A DNA stretch of 64,000 nt from Monodelphis domestica (taxonomy: Eukaryota > Chordata > Mammalia > Didelphimorphia > Didelphidae): contig NC_077227.1 in the NCBI RefSeq assembly GCF_027887165.1, forward strand, positions 447,144,462 to 447,208,461, read 5' to 3'. How positions within the stretch are numbered: position 1 is the stretch's first letter; every line of letters starts with the position of its first letter. The notes below the pieces were generated by a model, which saw only the letters and a program-made list of their open reading frames with translations, was not told the origin of the DNA and made no database searches. Below, piece by piece: positions 10,966-21,485 of this stretch. Both the position numbers and the translations under genes were made by a program.

Positions 10966-12085
10966 CAGGGGAGCCCAACACAGTAAGTGTTTTAGACCCT
11001 ATCCTTGGGTCCTTATGCACAATAGGACGGGAGTTACCAGAAGTCAACAGGAACATCTTAGACCAGCTCTAAGAAGAAAATGGATAATGTTTCATAAAAT
11101 GGAAAAGAGAAATCATCTCCTTGAGCTGTTCCTTTAATAATATAACCCCCTGAAAAAAATCTAACCAGGATACTGCGCCTGTGTTTATCTTTAGAATGTG
11201 AAATGTATGAAGTACTGTAATTAAAACAGCAGGGTGGATACTCCGAGTGCCATATGGGTCCTTTGAAGATAAAAGTCATTAGATTTCAATGAGAATCTAG
11301 CGTGTAAGATCCCACTGACATGAGAATATTTAACCTGCATCCAAAAGTGGTGCAAACAATTGATAGTATGATTGATAATAACTTGACCTCCGTAATTGTG
11401 GAGGGAGGAGAAAATGTGTGTGTGTGTGGGTGTAGATTAGCTGAATTGATAGTCAATGGGACTTTGCCTCCTTGACAGACCAGACTTTTTGTAGGACCTT
11501 GAAAATATTCCCCAGGACATCTTGAAACCTACTTAAAAGTATTCACTGAGGAATACAATGATTGAGAGAAACTTATAGAAACAGACTATCTGAAATAATT
11601 TTGCTTTTCTTTAAAGGTTGAGTAATTGGCTGGACCATAGTTAGTATGAGGCAAATGGGGCTTGGTTCCAGGGCATCAGTGTTTCAGAGTATATGCTTTC
11701 TTCCTAAAAGCATGTGCTTCCTCCTGTGATGTCATAATTCTACACAAGAGCCTTCCTCTCTCCCCCAATCCCCCAGCCCCAGTTTCAAAGCCCCAAACCC
11801 AAAGGGTTCCAATTAAATATGGTGCCTTTATTCTTGGACCCACCTCTGCTGTCTCCCAACCCTTTAGAGCCAGGGATTGGGTGACAGACTTTCCCCTCTC
11901 CTGGAATGATTGCACTTGTGCTCCAATTATTCTATGAATTGACATTTCCCCTAGTTCCAACTGGTTTTGCTGCAGGATTTAAAAATTCCCAATTTTGGCT
12001 CTGGTAATTACTTGGAATTTAAAAAAAATCCTGTATTCCAATGAGTATGTGCTTCTAGTATTCAAAAAACGAATAAAATTATTAG
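10966..12085. other. unassigned sequence
   Basis: No repeat family or gene is recognised. A C-rich block at 11755-11800 and a short TG run at 11415 are the only compositional features. Small open frames on both strands show no domain. Confidence 0.4.
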
Positions 12086-12087
12086 AG

Positions 12088-12290
12088 GTAGACCTTGGGG
12101 CACAGTTCATAGAGAGCTGGGCCTGAAAGTCTGGAAGACTTGAGTTCAAATGTGACCTCAGAAAGTTACTAGCTCCTACCTTACAAGTTGATTGTGAGGA
12201 GCAAATGAGATAATATTTGTAAAAAATGTTGAGCAGAGTACCTGGCACATAGTAGGCACTATGTAATGCTCACTTCCCTTCTCCTTAATA
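12088..12290 (+). mobile_element. MIR SINE with 3' tail
   Basis: 'gtctggaagacttgagttcaaat' leads to 'gaaagttactagctcc', then 'gtacctggcacatagtaggcac', the MIR 3' end. Confidence 0.75.
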
Positions 12291-12464
12291 CCAGTTTTTT
12301 TCATTTTAAGAATTTTAGTCATAACAAATGTTTTAACATCTGTCATAAAATCAACATTGCTACAAATACAATGGACAAGACATCAGTTTGGCATACAAAA
12401 ATATCATATATTAAAATAGGGATTAGTGGGAAAATACAATTGTATTTTCTCTTTTATTTTCTTT

Positions 12465-12650
12465 TTTTAATTTTACTTTCCATTTTAGAATTAATACTAA
12501 GTATCCATTCCAAGGCAGAAGAGTGGCAAGGGCTAAGCAATTGGGATTAAGTGACTTGCCCAGGATCATATAGCTAGGAAGTGTCTGAGGACACATTTGA
12601 ACCTAGGACCTCTCCCCCAGATTTGATGCTTTGACCCTCCTACCTGCCCC
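12465..12650 (-). mobile_element. short L1-tailed tRNA-type SINE
   Basis: A poly-T start is followed by 'ccaaggcagaagagtggcaag', 'gacttgcccaggatcatat' and 'gaacctaggacctc', then a CTGCCCC end. Confidence 0.8.
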
Positions 12651-12729
12651 CATTTCTTTTATTAATAAATTTCTAATTCAGATGCAATGTTAATTTGGCA
12701 AGCTATATGAAGTTGTATTGTATTTCATA

Positions 12730-13340
12730 TTATAGAATTTCAGAGATGAAGAGGAACTCTGAGGTCCTCTATTCTCTTAATATCTTCTACAGACTCTTCT
12801 ATAACACAACTGAAAAATCATTCAGGGCATGCTAGAAAACCATTAATGGTGGTGAACTCAATGAGGATAGTCCATTTCACTTTTTGATCCCTCCAAATGT
12901 CATATTTTTCCTAATCTGCCTTTCTGCAACTTCTTCTATTGACTGACTCGATTTCTGTTCTTTGGAACCAAGACTAAATCTGATAGTTTTCCTCTTCCCC
13001 TTACCATCCTCACCTGACAACTTCAAATATTTAAAGACAGCTGTCATGTCCCTCCCTAAGCTTTCTTTTCTCTGGTTCCAATATCCTTATTTCCTTCAAC
13101 TGCCTTATCTGGAATAACTTCCAGTCTCCTCATCTTCCTGCCAGTCAATGTCTTTCCTAAAATGTGGCATACAGAACAGAACAATAGATAAGGCCCTACT
13201 AGAAAGAGGATGATTACCTTCTTTGTTCCAGATATTCTACTTTCATTAGTGGAATTTGGGATCTCATTTATTTTTCCGGATGCCACATTATACTATACAG
13301 TGAGCTTGCTCTCCACTAAAACTTTTAAATCTTTTAAAAA
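12730..13340 (-). mobile_element. L3/CR1 LINE 3' region
   Basis: Antisense copy of the ancient amniote L3 family. Landmarks include 'ctttctgcaacttcttct', 'taaagacagctgtcatgtccc', 'cttccagtctcctcatcttcc', 'tcaatgtctttcctaaaatgtgg' and 'gagcttgctctccactaaaac'. Identified by memory of the family layout, not by alignment. Confidence 0.75.
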
Positions 13341-13344
13341 AATA

Positions 13345-13830
13345 AACTGTTTGAACATTTTCAAATTTTTTCTCTAATCACTGCCTTTTGATTTTGATGT
13401 AAGGAGGATTGTTCAGGAGAGTTCCTGATTGATTAATTAGATGAGTTCCCTAAACACTTAGGCATCAGTTTTCATGAAGGAGGAATCTCTGGGAAACCTC
13501 ACCATGAAGTGTGGGAATACCAAGGGATGCCTTTCTGAAACCCTGATGATTGGTTAGCTGAGACTTAGGAAGACAGATTCTTTTTTTTAATCAATAGATG
13601 AACATTTATTGAGTAATTAATTGGTATACCACTCAATGCCAAGTGATAGATCCTTGCTTATCAACATTGGATCAAGGGGTTGGGCTGACAGGATCTATCA
13701 AATTTATGAAACTATAAGTGGTCTGTTACTTCCTCACAATATGAGCTGTAAGTTTCTCACAATGAAAGACAAGGGTACATTCTTTTCTCTCTGTCTCTCC
13801 ATTTCTTTGTCTTTCTCTTTGTGTCTTTGT
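13345..13830. other. unassigned sequence
   Basis: No recognisable element. It holds a TTATTGAGTAATTAATTGG segment near 13610 that resembles the start of the ancient 'cactgtgctaagcgctgg' repeat, and a CT-rich run just before the SINE at 13834. Confidence 0.35.
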
Positions 13831-13833
13831 GTA

Positions 13834-14045
13834 GCAGGCAGCTAGGTGCCATAGAGTCAGGAGTTCTAATTTGTCCTCAGACACATCCTGGCTATGTGAT
13901 CCTGGGTAAGTCACTTAATCTCTGGTTACCTGACAAAAAGGATCTGCTGGAGAAGGAGATGGTGAACCACTTCAGTATCTCCAATAGATAACCATGACCA
14001 TAACAGGGTCACGAAACCATTGAACAGCTGAATGACAACTCCCTG
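13834..14045 (+). mobile_element. MAR1-like long SINE
   Basis: Sense copy: 'gcagctaggtgccatagagtc', 'gtgatcctgggtaagtcac', 'ctggagaaggagatggtgaacc', 'ccagtatctcc'-like, 'gggtcacgaaaccattgaac'. Confidence 0.8.
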
Positions 14046-14069
14046 TGGGACTGTCCATCTCTCTGTTTC

Positions 14070-14200
14070 AAGTCAACAAACATTTATTAAGTCTCTGCCA
14101 TGAGTCAGGCACCATGATAACTGGTGTGAACAGAAAGAAAGGCAAAAATCAGTTCTTGCTCACAAGGAAGTCAGAGTCTAATGGGGGAAACAACCAACAA
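14070..14200 (+). mobile_element. ancient interspersed repeat ('caggcactgtgctaagcgctgg' family)
   Basis: 'aacatttattaagtctctgcc', 'gagtcaggcaccatgataactgg', 'ttgctcacaaggaagtcagagtctaatgggg'. The same family recurs at 16550, 36190, 38400, 44660 and 57290. I recognise the family but cannot name it with certainty. Confidence 0.55.
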
Positions 14201-14547
14201 CACGTTATATCTTTGTGGTTCTGGATCTGCATCATTTTGTTTCTGTCCCTATCTCTTTCTCTCTCTGATTTTGAGAAGGCAGACATTTGTTCCCAGACCT
14301 TTATCCTTTTGGCCCCTAGGCCAAAGGGAAAAAATAATCCTTTGAGGGGAAGGGATAGGTGAGCTTCCAAGATTGTACCTAGTCAATATAAGCTGAAAGT
14401 CTTTGGGGACCATGAATCACAGGTCACATTTAAGTGACTGTTACAACACTGAATATAATGGAAAATACAGTGGACCAGGAATGAAGAGTTCTGGTTCTGC
14501 ACTATATAATACAACTCATTCCCCTTCCCCCTAATACAATTATATTT

Positions 14548-14698
14548 CTTTTTTTAAAACCCTTGACTTCTATCTTAGAATTGATATTGAGTCTTGGTTC
14601 TAAGACAGATGAGTGGTAAGGGCTAGGCAATTGGGGTTAAACTACTTGCCTAGGGTCATCCAGCTAGGAAGTGTCTGAGGCCATATTTGTCCAGCTGC
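14548..14698 (-). mobile_element. short L1-tailed tRNA-type SINE, truncated head
   Basis: 'ttttaaaacccttgacttctatcttagaattga' leads to 'gtggtaagggctaggcaattggggtta' and 'gctaggaagtgtctgaggcc'. The tRNA-like head is shortened. Confidence 0.8.
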
Positions 14699-15019
14699 CT
14701 GGATGGAGGATGCTGAGCTTACATTGATGAGATCATTTATCCATTGGAATATTTTGATGATGATGATGGAAGATCAGCCTTATGGATATCAATATCCTGT
14801 CATTAGAGCTCTTGCATAGTTACTTTAGAAATAATTATATTTATATATATATATATATTTATATGTATGTGTGTCTTCATGCTTTTAGATGTATTTCTAG
14901 CCCTGTTCACCATCTTTTCTCATCTGTAACCTATGACCAAAGTCAGGTACTGCCTAAGTCTGTCAACAATGGGATCAGGTAGCTCAAAGGGCTGGAAAAT
15001 CCTCCTGGAACCAAATATA

Positions 15020-15165
15020 CAAAGAATGTTCAAAATAGAAGAGACCTTCAAAGTTCACATCATTTAGACTCTTTTACAGAAAAAGGAAACCAAGCTCAGA
15101 GAAAGAGAGTGACTTTGTCAAGATCTCCTAGTGACTTAGTGGAAGAATCAGGACCCAAAGATTCT
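15020..15165. mobile_element. THER1-like SINE
   Basis: 'gaagagaccttcaaagttcacatcattt' then 'ttttacagaaaaaggaaaccaagctcagagaa', the THER arrangement, diverged. Confidence 0.5.
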
Positions 15166-15479
15166 AGCTATCGCATGGATTGTCTCATTTATTACATACC
15201 GTTCTAGAAATTCCCATCATTAGAGAATTCAAATTTATGGGTTAAATTTTTGTTTTTAGGGATCTCCTATTAAAATGCAGATGCCTCTAGGAGGGATGAT
15301 ACTACCCAAATACTAGCCATTAACCTCTAGTTAGCTTCTGAGTCATCTAACCAGGTCCCGAGGGAATAGAGAAGGTAAATTTGAATAGAGTTGGTAGACA
15401 ATGCCCAAGATTAATTTTGCCCTTGCCCTCGAGTTTATTTTTCCTATGAAATTAAGGCATGATTTGTGAATGCATTTCT

Positions 15480-15775
15480 CTTATAGACAGGTCTTCTGTT
15501 TTAACAAAGGCCGCATTAAGAATGGGACGGCCTGGTTCAAATGCCACCTCCCTTATGAAGCTTCCCTTGATCTCACAGCACTTTATACTGCTCTCATGTA
15601 CTTATCAAATTCTAATTTGTCATGTTTTTTGTGTGCATCTATTATCTATCCTATAAAGCTTCATTATGGCAAGAATTGTGAGTTAGTTCCATTTTGTATC
15701 TTCTGAAGCTTCTAACATGGTGATCTGTACAACAGGGCATTTAATGAATATTCATCGAATGAATGAATAAAGGAA
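15480..15775 (+). mobile_element. L2 LINE 3' end
   Basis: 'cctcccttatgaagcttccc', then 'atcctataaagcttcattatgg' and 'gggcatttaatgaatattcatcgaatgaatga', the end pattern of L2. Confidence 0.65.
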
Positions 15776-16540
15776 TAAGCCATCAGGTGATCTCCAATAC
15801 TCCCCAGTGAACTCTGAAAGAACAGTAATTTCAGAGAAGTAGATTTAATTCACTGGGGCTGGGGTTTGTGCTATATAGCTGGCTTGGTCACGTACATTCA
15901 GCCTGTATGTGTTTTTCTCCCTCCTCCCACCAAATCAAAGTTATATTGCCCAATATGTTGTGTGTGCTATAGGAAGGGCTTTCACAGCTCTCTTTCTTTA
16001 AAGTTTCATTCTGTACAAAATAGAGACCTCTCTCTCAGTCCCCACCCTGGGCTCCCCACAACTCCCCAAGTCCCACAGTAAGTCAAATATGGAATCTAGG
16101 GTTTTTCTTCTGGATCATATTCTTGGAGGTCACCTTTAATATTGGCTGCTTTCTGATCTTGCTTCCCAATGGCTTCCTTACATTTTTTTTTTAAAGGAGC
16201 AGCTCTGTCTCAACTGTAACTTCTCATAATGAATTGCAAATAACCAACATCATTTGGAAAATGCTGGCTCTGTCCTTTGATATTCTGAGCATGACCATTT
16301 CAGTTATAGAAGAATTCCCCCAAGAATATTTTTGTTAGATTGTTGCTTACTACGTATACATAAAATACATATCTTCACTAGATTAGAGCCAAATTATCTC
16401 TTAGCTAGTTAAGCTGAAGGTACCATTCAAAAGCATATTCTGAGTATAAATGTTTTCTTGGTGCGTTTGTGCTCCACTAGGTAGGTGAATGAGAAAGCCA
16501 TCTGTGTCCTCTAAGAGCTCACAATCAAAAGACGCATTGA
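15776..16540. other. unassigned sequence
   Basis: No element recognised. Small frames in 15866-16081 show no domain. No promoter-like GC island. Confidence 0.35.
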
Positions 16541-16544
16541 TGCT

Positions 16545-16700
16545 GATCCTGATTCATTGAATGTTTATTAATTACCTAATGTGTGCAAGAATCCAAGTTT
16601 GGCCCTGGAGATACAAAGATAGATGCTATGGAACTCCTACTCTCCAAACCATTATGATCTCATAGGGAAGATGGATGTGTACAAATAGCTATGATATAAA
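16545..16700 (+). mobile_element. ancient interspersed repeat
   Basis: 'cattgaatgtttattaattacctaatgtgtgc', 'ggccctggagatacaaagatag', then 'ctcatagggaagatgg'. Same family as at 14070. Confidence 0.5.
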
Positions 16701-16879
16701 GGGGATGAAATATGTGTAAGGAAAAGTCTTGGTAAGGGACTATGAGAAATATGAGGAGAAAGAGATCACTTTCATTTCTGGAATGTAGAGTTTATGGAAG
16801 AGATGGCTTCCAAAATAAGTCTTCAAAGAAGAGAACTTCTTCAAAGGAGAGAAACCAGGGCTGAAGATCTGGTTTAATA

Positions 16880-17120
16880 ATAGCAATACTAACATTTAGC
16901 ATTTAGGTAGTGTTTTTAACATTTACAAAGTGCTTTATAAATATTATCTCATTTACTCCTCACAACTTCATAGTTAAGTACAATCATTATCCCTATTTCA
17001 CAGATAAGGAAGTTGAGATAGACAGAGCTTAACTGACTTGCTCACACTGAATTTGAACTCAAGTCTTGAGGACTGTAGATTCACTTCTCTCTTTACTGTA
17101 TCATCTAGCTGCCTACTGTA
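16880..17120 (-). mobile_element. MIR-type SINE (marsupial MIR3-like)
   Basis: 'acaaagtgctttataaatattatctcattt', 'ttcacagataaggaagttgagat', a diverged core, and 'tgtatcatctagctgcct' at the head end. Confidence 0.7.
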
Positions 17121-17167
17121 AACAAAGACAGGGGTGGGAAAGGTCAAGGAATGAAAAGTAATATAAA

Positions 17168-17245
17168 ACCACAGACTCTTGGAATTGGAAAGGTCTTCAG
17201 AGGCTGCCTAGTTCAATTTATGGCTGAGAAGAATCTCTTTTAAAA
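17168..17245. mobile_element. THER1-like fragment
   Basis: 'ccacagactcttggaattgg' followed by 'ttcagaggctgcctagttcaa'. A short fragment. Confidence 0.45.
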
Positions 17246-17467
17246 CAGAGATAAGTAGTATGTATGGTGGATACACTTGTTAGGTTTTAAGATTCTTGAG
17301 GAGAGGTATTTTATACTAATTTTGTCTCTGATCCCCAGCAAAAAATGTAGTAGTTTCCACATAGTAGAACTGAAAATGGTCGGGAGTTGTTCATGGGTTA
17401 TTCCAACTAGGGTGATTTGCTTTTAAATTGTGAACTTAAAAAATTAAAAAAAAATAAAAGAGGGAAG

Positions 17468-17471
<4 letters not shown>

Positions 17472-17548
<77 letters not shown>
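17472..17548 (+). repeat. (GA)n microsatellite
   Basis: About 77 bp of uninterrupted AG dinucleotides after a GGGA-rich lead-in. A homopurine tract. Confidence 0.98.
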
Positions 17549-17551
<3 letters not shown>

Positions 17552-17899
17552 TCGTCTAAAGATGGACTAGTGGTCCAGGCTACAGTGTAGCCTGTGTGTG
17601 CATGTACAGTGTGTGTGCATGTGTGTGCTTGATATTTTATTTTTATCTTTAAATTTAATTTGTTTGGATAACTTTTGTTTTTATATCTCCTATCTTAGGG
17701 AGCCAGGGTACTTTGTATTTTGCTCTCCCCACAAAAAAGAAAAAGAAACGAGTAAACCAGTACATCTCCTAAATCAGACATCCTATAAAATGTTCTACTC
17801 CGATAGTTCTCAACTTTTCCACTGGGGGAAGGGAAGAATATTTCATCACTTCCTCTTAAGGAACAAGATTAATTATTACAAGTACATGTTGTTCAGTTC

Positions 17900-18126
17900 T
17901 CCTTCCTTCCTTCTTTCCTCCCTTCCTCCTTCTCTTCCTCCCTCCCTTCCACCCTTCCACCCTTCCACCCTTCCTCCCTTCCTTCCTTCCTTCCTTCCTT
18001 CCTTCCTTCCTTCCTTCCTTCCTTCCTTCCTTCCTTCCTTCCTTCCTTCCTTCCTCCCTCCCTCCCTCCCTCCCTCCCTCCCTCCCTTCCTTCCTTCCTT
18101 CCTTCCTTCCTTCCTTCTTTTCTTTT
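17900..18126 (+). repeat. (CCTT)n / (CCCT)n homopyrimidine tract
   Basis: About 225 bp of almost pure pyrimidine. Imperfect CCTT and CACCCTT units lead in, then a long CCTT array, a CCCT block (about 18055-18085) and CCTT again. Translating it gives a false proline/serine/leucine-rich frame. Confidence 0.97.
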
Positions 18127-19180
18127 GTTCCTCTTTCCCTTATGTTTTACTATTTATTACATATTGTTTTCCTGGTCTTTTCCTGCTTCTCTGAATTCTC
18201 AATAACTTTTTTAAATGGCTGTAATAGAGTGTATTTGATAGTATAAGAGAGAGAAAGAATGGAGTCCTCTCCCCGTCAAGGCAAGGCAAAGGAGGCAATC
18301 TGATACTGAAGTTTGACCAGGAAAGAGAAGGAGGGTGAGTCTGTGGTTTCCCCCACTTCATCCTTCAGCCTGTGATGGCTCCTCACTGAACCTGCCTTGT
18401 TACTCCCCACAGCTAAGCTGTTTCTACCCAGCAAAGTTCTTTCTTTAGGGGAAGAGAGATATTCCATCACTCCTTCTCCCAGTTATAACTGCCCTTTATT
18501 CAGTCTTTAGCTAGTTGTGGATAACAGACTTTATTCTAAGGTAACAGGAATGTAGGATGAAGTTAGGAAAGGCTGGAAAGTTGAGGCAAAGGGGAAGAGG
18601 AAGGAGGAGTCCCTAGCTGTCTAAACCCTCTCCCCAAAGTTGAGGTGACTTGGGCTCAATGGCCTCAAGCCCCTGAGGGGTTCAGAAGAGTGATGAACCC
18701 TGGCTTTAGCCCTGCCCAGCAGGTGCCTCAGTTCAGGTGAGGAGACTGTGGTGATTCTTCTTGTGGACTCTCTTCCTTTCAGTCTCTGTCCACCTGTTGG
18801 AGGGTCGGGGGAGGGGGGTGGAATAGAGATCAGGAGTTTGTGAAAGAAAGGGATTCTTGGGATCAGGACGCAGTCAAAGACTGGACCTTCTCCTTAGCAG
18901 TCTCAAAGCCAGAGACACTGGCTCCAACTGCCTCTCTCTGGGTTCCTTTCCTCCAGATTCCAAATCTTCTCCGCCCATCCCCCGCTGCTGCTGGCTCTTT
19001 CCATTTCCAAGAAGTCTCTGGGTTTTCTTCTCTCACACATCTCCCTGTTTGGTCTTGTTCACGGGTTGTCATCTTGATCCCACGAGAATTACTTACCTTA
19101 CTTCTAGTCCTGTGCTAATCTATCTATTCTATTTGATATTCCCCTCTAATATCCCACTCCCAAAATAACAAATTTGAGCC
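18127..19180. other. unassigned, mostly unique sequence
   Basis: GC is higher than in the surroundings (18600-19080) and there are several small frames, but I see no domain, splice pair or repeat core. A G-run near 18806-18820 is the only compositional spike. Confidence 0.35.
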
Positions 19181-19248
19181 TAATCTATCTATGAGCTATA
19201 TATCTATATATATATGTATATATATATATAATCTATCTATGAGCTATA
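19181..19248 (+). repeat. 20-bp direct repeat flanking a TA tract
   Basis: The same 20 bp occur at 19181-19200 and 19229-19248, separated by TATATATCTA/TATA sequence. An exact short duplication around a microsatellite. Confidence 0.9.
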
Positions 19249-19469
19249 CTTGACCCTATTCTAAGCTAAGATCTGGGTTGTGAGAAAATTGATGTATGTT
19301 AGGTATGTCATGAGGGTTTTGTACAATGTCACAATTTCCTCTCATATTGAACATTTTTGTAACATTATGTACAATTCTTATCTGTATGCAAAACAATGTC
19401 ATATGCAAATTTTAAATAACAGAATCTTTCTTATACCTTATCTCTCTAATACTCCTTTATAATGCAATT

Positions 19470-19945
19470 CTTTTATTTTTATCCTCTTTGGGATGCATAC
19501 TTAGCAGTGAAATAGCTTATAAATATTCAAAATGTATAGATATTTTAATCACTTTTTAAAAACATCCTTTCAAATTGCTACTATACAACTCCATCAACAA
19601 TGTATTAGTGTGTCTGTCTTTCTGAACTTTCTCTAACACTAATTATTCCTAATGGTTTTTTTTTTTCATATACCAATCTTTTGGGTGTTGGGTGAAACCT
19701 TAGAGCTGTTTTGATTTTTATTCTTTTTATTATTGGTGACTTGGAGCAATTTTTTATGACTTAATAAATTCAATTCTTTTGTGGAGAAGTTTATGCCTAT
19801 CCTTTATTTATCCACTGCAGAATGTTTATTGACTCTGTATTTGCATTACTTTCCTGTATATCAGATCCTTATCAATGATATCTGATATAAGGAATATTTT
19901 CCCAATTGATATCTTTTTCCCTTATCAAGTTGCATTTTTTTTCTA
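19470..19945 (-). mobile_element. old L1 ORF2 3' fragment
   Basis: Antisense landmarks of the L1 C-terminus: 'gggatgcatacttagcagtgaaatagc', 'caaattgctactatacaactccatcaacaa', 'gagctgttttgatttt'. It is interrupted by the MIR at 19965 and seems to resume at about 20200-20290. Confidence 0.6.
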
Positions 19946-19964
19946 ATCATTTAAGACAGTTCCA

Positions 19965-20195
19965 CGGTTATTTGGATTGAGCACTGAAAGATCCGAGTTC
20001 AAACTCTTTCTCTGATACCAGCTGTGTGGCCCTAAGCAAGTCATTTTATTACTAGTCTAACTCAGTTTTCTCAACTATGAAATGGGGATAGTAATAGCAC
20101 CTACCTGACAGGATTATTGAATCCAATGAGATAACATGCATACAACATTTTGTAGACTTTAAAGAGCTGTGCAAATGCTTGCTGGCTAATGTATA
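19965..20195 (+). mobile_element. MIR SINE, near full length
   Basis: 'gattgagcactgaaagatcc', 'gctgtgtggccctaagcaagtc', 'ctcaactatgaaatggggata', then the 'aaagagctgtgcaaatgcttg' tail. Inserted in old L1. Confidence 0.8.
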
Positions 20196-20679
20196 TGCAA
20201 AAGTTTTTCAATTTCATGTAATTGAAATGATGTTTTATTTTTTGTTTATTATTGTTGTTTTTGCTATTTGTGTAGTGATTGAATGTCTTGAAATGTGTTC
20301 ATATATATTATTTATTGGATATGATGAGGTTAGATGAAAGGGGGATTTTTTTGTTAGTTCAATTTATCAAAAAATATTGAAATAAGATGATAGAGGGAAT
20401 GTTTAGAATCTTCTTCTTGGGAGTGTTTTAAAAATACTCCTGGTATATTCTGTTCTGACTCTAAGAAGATGTGATTATCCAAGACGTGTGTGATTATAGA
20501 TTATAAAGCAGATTCTTTGCTAAGCCCTGAACCTCCATGTTTAAAATCAAATTGAAAGTATAGATGCCCAATAAATCCCTGATGATGGATCAATAACCTC
20601 CCATTTAGGGAAGAACATTCTCTGTACCTGGAGGCCTTGTTGCTTTTGGTACTCAATTTCTCTTTTGTTGTCCCCAGGG

Positions 20680-20720
20680 CCACAAGGAATCAGACACAAC
20701 TGTCTTTAAAAAAAAAAAAA
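20680..20720 (+). mobile_element. MAR1-like SINE tail fragment
   Basis: 'gggccacaaggaatcagacacaactg' followed by an A-run. Only the 3' end remains. Confidence 0.5.
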
Positions 20721-20829
20721 GCAAAAGAGAAAAACAATGAAGAGATTAGTTTTTTTCCTATTTCTATTCCTCCTTTTATACAGTTTTGCCCTCTTTAAAA
20801 GCTTGCACCAGGTGGCAAAATTGATCTCA

Positions 20830-21306
20830 ATGATGTTTCTTTATTTTCAAAAAAATTAGGTTTTTTATGTCTTCTATTTTTTATATCATCACATTCATCC
20901 CTAGTATCCCTCCCTGATTTCTCAGAGAGCCATGCTATATACAAATAATATTTTTGAAAGACAAAATAAACAATAAAAAGAGCCCAACTGATCAATACAT
21001 TAGCTATATCCAAAAACACCTACTTATCTCCCACCTTCACAAAGGGTGGGCTAAGTATGTCTTCATGACTCTTTAAGGAATATTTGGATCTTTATAATTT
21101 TGTGATATTTACTTTTGATTTTTTGGTGTGGTTATTCTTTCCACCTGTCTTGTTATTGTATACAATAATGCTTTCATGGTTCTAATTATTTCAATCTGTA
21201 TCAGTTCATGTAGACCTTTCCATGATCCTCTGATTTCATCATATAAATTATTTCTTACAGTATAGTAACAAATCTTCAAATATGCATAATATGTATAATT
21301 CATATA

Positions 21307-21357
<51 letters not shown>

Positions 21358-21485
21358 ACTTGTTAAGTCATCCCCAATCAATGGACATCTACTTTGTTTC
21401 TAATTTTTTGCTATCGCAAAAAAGTGCTGCTATAAATATTTTATTGTATATGAATACTTTCTTCTTATTGCTGGCTTCCTTCTAG
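20830..21485 (-). mobile_element. old L1/HAL1-type LINE 3' region
   Basis: Antisense features: 'tatatcatcacattcatcc', 'gttcatgtagacctttcc', 'ccccaatcaatggacatctac' and 'gtgctgctataaatattttattgtat'. A TA microsatellite (21303-21353) has expanded inside it. Confidence 0.6.
21303..21353 (+). repeat. (TA)n microsatellite
   Basis: About 50 bp of alternating T and A with one TGTG interruption. Self-complementary, so cruciform-prone. Confidence 0.97.

Noticed and set aside
17598..18194. 198-codon frame rich in Pro/Ser/Leu/Phe
   Set aside because: Most of it is translation of the CCTT/CCCT tract.
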